The notes under the pieces are model-generated. The model was not told the DNA's origin. It searched no databases and was given only the letters and a program-made list of their open reading frames with translations. Made by a program: the position numbers and the translations under genes. A stretch of 64,000 nucleotides of DNA, taken from Azolla caroliniana. Lineage: Eukaryota > Polypodiophyta. The DNA lies in NCBI GenBank assembly GCA_043228905.1, contig JBHGNT010000001.1:29760001-29824000 (forward strand). Reading direction: 5' to 3'. Positions within the stretch are counted from its first letter, which is position 1; each line of letters starts with the position of its first letter. Shown piece by piece: positions 60,601 through 64,000 of the stretch.

Positions 60601-63600
60601 TATTCTATCAATTTTCTGAGCTTCACCAGGTAACCTAAATCCAAAGAGTAATGCCCTCAGAGCTTCATCAAACTCCAACCCCTGGAAATTAAATGAATCT
60701 ACATAAGAGTGCATCACTCTTAGAGAGAACTCTTCATTTTCCCCTAGATAATCACCAATCATCGTCTTGTTTAAGCCTGTTGCATTTTTCAAGAATATTG
60801 CTATTTCATCTGGTGACTCTCCAACCTTCTTGGCCTTTACCAGAAAATCAATGCCTTTACGCGGTTTTCTGTTAAATAGTGAGATACCTTCCTGCACAAC
60901 AGTAAACATTTAGTTATAAATACAATTCTTTAGAAGAGAAAAGTTTGACAACAACATTCTACCCTCAAACTAATGTGTCAAAATATCAAAACTAGCTTTC
61001 AGAACCTACTTGAGATTCTCATCTGGTGTCAGTTAAAGTATAAGAAGCATAACGCTTGACAACACTCTAGATTCAAACTCAAAAGTCGATATCAAAACTA
61101 GATAGCCTTCAGAAACTATTTGAAGTTCTAATTCATAAACAAGCAAAACATAAGGAAAAAGATGCTTGACAAACATTCAGAATTCAAACTTGAAATACAT
61201 TTTTGAACTAGATGCCCTTCAGAACCCACTTGAACTTCTAGTTTGTAAGCATGACGTTGCCCAAAACATAAGGAAAAAAATGCTTAACGAAACCCATCAA
61301 ACTAGAATGTGAACATGAAAGTTCTACTTGTCATTCTAATTTATACACATGGCATTGCTCAAAACATTATACAAAAAATGTTTAACAACATTCCACAATC
61401 AACTTGAAATTGGGAATCAAACTAGAATTTGGAAGCATGTATTGCTAAAAACATAACAGAAACTATGCTTGACAATCACACTCTACACTTGATATCAACT
61501 ATCCTTCAGAACTTACTTGAAGTTCTAATTTATAGGCACGGCGTTGCTCAAATGTTGCGGCTTCTGATGTTTCGCCAACAGGTTCAACGCGAGCCTCTGA
61601 CCCCTCATGAGTTTCTTCTACCCCTTCTGCTGAACTTTCATTACCTTCTTCAAATTCATGGATCTTATGTAGGTTTGCATCTGAGATGAGAAGTTGTTTG
61701 TTCATCCAGTCACCCATTGATCTTAAGACACCTACAAGACACTTCATGGCAGAAAGCTGCAAAGTTGCATCTTGTACAGGAGTAATAGTTGTCGTTGCTC
61801 CAGGTGGAATGCCTTGCGCTGTCTTCAACAATCCATTCACCATCCTGCCATATAGAGAGTTGACAAGGAAATGACAAATTTTAAGTTCCTGATCAATTAG
61901 TATATTTCGCTTAATCAAACCTTGAGTTACAATACCAACCTCTCAAAAATGTTGGATGCATCTACATCGCAGTCATAATTAACAAATATATCTACAATGA
62001 TCTGAGAATCTAGACAAAGTTTCTCCAGAAACTTCAAAACCACTGTTTTCTGCTGAACATTAGCCTGAGCAACGTTTTCCAACACTCTGAGAACAATCAT
62101 CGGAAAAAATACACCAATCTCAGCTTTTAAACCATGTCTGAACCTTGATACTAGACTCATGAAAATTGAGCACGACAACTGGAAAATGTTCAATGTGGCC
62201 GAGGCACTGTTCTTCAACAAGGATAAGCAAAGGTATTGCTTGATTGCCACCAAAAACCTGCATAAAAGAGAATGATTGAATCATAATTTAGCTGATCTTC
62301 ACATTCTTTATACTCCTTAGAATAAGTAGCCACGCTCAATCGAAAATTCACTAACTTGTCACTTTTGCGAAAAACCTCGCCAGCATTTTCTAGCAAAATC
62401 TTCAGCAATTCTAGAGAGAGAATTTTCCCCCGCATTGATAATGGATCTCCTCCTTCTTGGGATGAAGACTTCATGGAGAGTTTACAAAGTGCCCTGAAGA
62501 CCAAAAATGCATCCCTTCGAAGCTTATTACTAATTTGTACCTCACTATCACCATCAACCTTATCGATATCTACTTCCGAAAGTTCTCCTTTTCTTTCTTC
62601 CAGAGCGCTCTTGTACATGCTTATCTCCCAATACTTAGCAGATAGCATGTCTTTATCTGAGGATTCCAAGTAGTTCGTTGGATCAACGCCTTCTACTGCT
62701 TCAGACTCAAAAGCTCCATCATGTCCCATGGATTTCAAAGCAGGAGATGGATTTAGAACCACTTCGATATCTTGCACTACTTTCGTGATGAAGCTCTGTA
62801 CAAACTGAGTGATATTGGTATCCGACACTGTGCCTTTTTCTGATGTCTCCATTAAACCTGTGACTAATATAGGCTGAACAGGAACAGTAGAAGAATCAGC
62901 TTCCATTCTTCTGAATACTATCACCAGCATCTGTATGAGAGAAGCTTTTGCAGTCGTCTGATTAACCACAACCTTGCTTCCAAGATAGATGTTATAGCAG
63001 GTTCGCACAGCTTTAAGAAGTGTTTCTCCATGAATTCTCAAGGTGACAGATGTAACAGCAGTAAGAAGTGTTCTAATGACTAGTAATTCAATGGCATCGT
63101 CTGCAAGATCATGGCATTTACATACAGCTTCCATAAGTTTGACCACAATTGCACCATTCTCCACGATGGTAGGTGTGGTTGAATCTACTTCACCTCTCAA
63201 GAATCCATGAGAAATAAGCTTCTGAACAGCGTCAAGTGAAGCTTCACTTACCTTCACGTTTCCACTCTCGCAAGAGGAGATCAAAGGCTGCAGAACGCAG
63301 GCAGCATCGTCTGGAGAGAGGTAGCGAGATCCATCAAAAATGCAGCTTGACTCCGGTGCTTTAAGCGCATTGGATTCCGATCCCGATCCGTTTCCGATCC
63401 CGCTTCCAGCAACTGCCGTCTCTGTGGGGGGGGCTAGCGAGAGCTGCGGGGGTGTGGAGAGGCGTTCGATCACGGATTTGCATTCCTGGACGAGCTTCGA
63501 GTGCTTCCTCCATGTGGCGTTTCTTGTCACTTTCTCGAGTGCTGGATTCAGGACAAGTGCGAGGGGAGAAACGGACGAAACGGGGGCCGACGTGGGAGCG

Positions 63601-63716
63601 GGAGGATCCGGTACAGGCGCAGAAAATGAAGAAGGAACGGGGGAAGGGGAAGGGGAAGGAGGAACAGAGGGAGGAGGAGGAGGAGGAGGAGGAGCTTCTT
63701 CTTCTGCTTCTGCCAT
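54610..63716 (-). CDS. BIG2: BIG2/BIG3-type brefeldin-A-inhibited ARF guanine nucleotide exchange factor
   Basis: Large ARF-GEFs of the BIG class activate ARF GTPases at the trans-Golgi network for vesicle formation. Eleven exons: 54610-55221, 55304-55977, 57194-57533, 57661-57982, 58088-58584, 59361-59634, 59733-60025, 60469-60891, 61517-61844, 61940-62257 and 62356-63716. All phases agree; 1,813 residues, against about 1,750-1,800 in relatives. Order: DCB domain (LNPALEKVTRNATWRKHSKL at about residue 67), HUS domain with IGVFFPMIVLRVLENVAQ and VNYDCDVDASNIFER, Sec7 domain from about residue 660 with the catalytic Glu in GFRLPGE (about 759) and NTDAHNPMVKNK, then the HDS repeats (SLHSAADIKQKN, LGEGAPPDATFFA, MKFLEREELANYNFQNEF, WFPLLVGLSELSFDPR, LISCEHGSGEVQIALSDMF). 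It ends LLRSVC. The Pro/Ser-rich N-terminal extension is longer than usual. BIG2 versus BIG3 cannot be settled here. Confidence 0.95.
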
Positions 63717-63830
63717 GGCTGGCTGCGTCGGAGTTCTTCTGTCACATATGAGAAATTGTTGAGAGAGAGAGAGAGAGAGAGAGACTCTGAGAGATTTGGT
63801 TTTAAGATTTTTTAAAAACAAAAATATAAA
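63717..63830 (-). promoter_or_regulatory. BIG 5' leader with CT repeat
   Basis: On the gene strand a run of about 14 CT dinucleotides (63,756-63,783) lies 40-67 bases before the ATG. CT/GA runs at this position are common in plant core promoters and leaders. The transcription start is not visible. Confidence 0.5.
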
Positions 63831-63858
63831 AAGGGGGAGGGGTATTTTGGGAACATAA

Positions 63859-63893
63859 TGTATGTATGTATGTATGTATGTATGTATGTATCA
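63859..63893. repeat. ATGT microsatellite
   Basis: About eight copies of atgt/gtat upstream of the BIG gene. The remaining 100 bases to the right edge hold nothing recognisable. Confidence 0.85.
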
Positions 63894-64000
63894 TGTATGT
63901 ACAAAGAGTTTTGTGAGCGCTTTTTATTTTCTGTTTTTTCGGTTCATCGTAGTTTTTCCCTTGCCTTTCAGTTTTTTAAGTGCCCATCCATCCATGGACA

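Noticed and set aside
63340-63762. Plus-strand open frames of 99-140 codons
   Set aside because: Antisense shadows of BIG exon 1, kept open by its Pro/Glu-rich codons.

Overview
This is a stretch of a flowering-plant nuclear genome. The evidence is AT-rich non-coding DNA, short-intron protein genes with typical plant GT-AG junctions, plant-specific families (remorin, plant tetraspanin, ESP1, BIG-type ARF-GEF, PDIL5-1), a LINE, a Mutator-like element and many plant-type microsatellites. The species cannot be told from sequence alone. No tRNA, rRNA or CRISPR array was recognised. All gene models below are hand-spliced from reading frame, splice signals and remembered family patterns; no search was run.

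Layout, left to right. 0-4 kb: a possible exon of an unknown minus-strand gene at the left edge, then a minus-strand tetraspanin gene with an in-frame stop in its last exon (probable pseudogene). 4-6.4 kb: no gene seen. 6.4-8.7 kb: an ESP1-type mRNA 3'-end-processing protein (CstF hinge plus C-terminal domain, no RRM) on the minus strand, with two apparent GC-AG introns. 11.1-21.0 kb: copy A of a 2.1 kb segmental duplication (copy B is at 35.55-37.65 kb), split by a 7.5 kb Mutator-like element (12,821-20,365). The element has long terminal inverted repeats, a frameshifted SWIM-type transposase, an open Ulp1-like protease gene and several repeat arrays. Copy B has no such insert and so gives the unoccupied site. 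22.0-24.6 kb: a decayed LINE on the minus strand.

27.4-29.6 kb: a plus-strand remorin gene. 32.2-35.25 kb: a minus-strand proteasome assembly chaperone 2 (PAC2/PSMG2) gene. 35.55-37.65 kb: duplication copy B. 38.3-42.0 kb: a six-exon minus-strand gene for an unidentified, probably plastid-targeted membrane protein. 44.5-45.3 kb: a minus-strand Bet1-like SNARE whose last exon is partly duplicated downstream; its first exon is unresolved. 47.3-47.9 kb: a tandem duplication rich in ATGT/TATA repeats. 49.1-51.9 kb: a plus-strand PDI-like 5-1 gene. 54.6-63.7 kb: a complete 11-exon minus-strand BIG2/BIG3-type brefeldin-A-inhibited ARF-GEF.

The host genes are unrelated housekeeping or trafficking genes and do not form a cluster. 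Several act in membrane traffic (BIG, the Bet1-like SNARE, tetraspanin, remorin), which is probably coincidence. The most informative feature is the occupied/unoccupied pair of the segmental duplication, which shows the insertion event and defines the element's ends.
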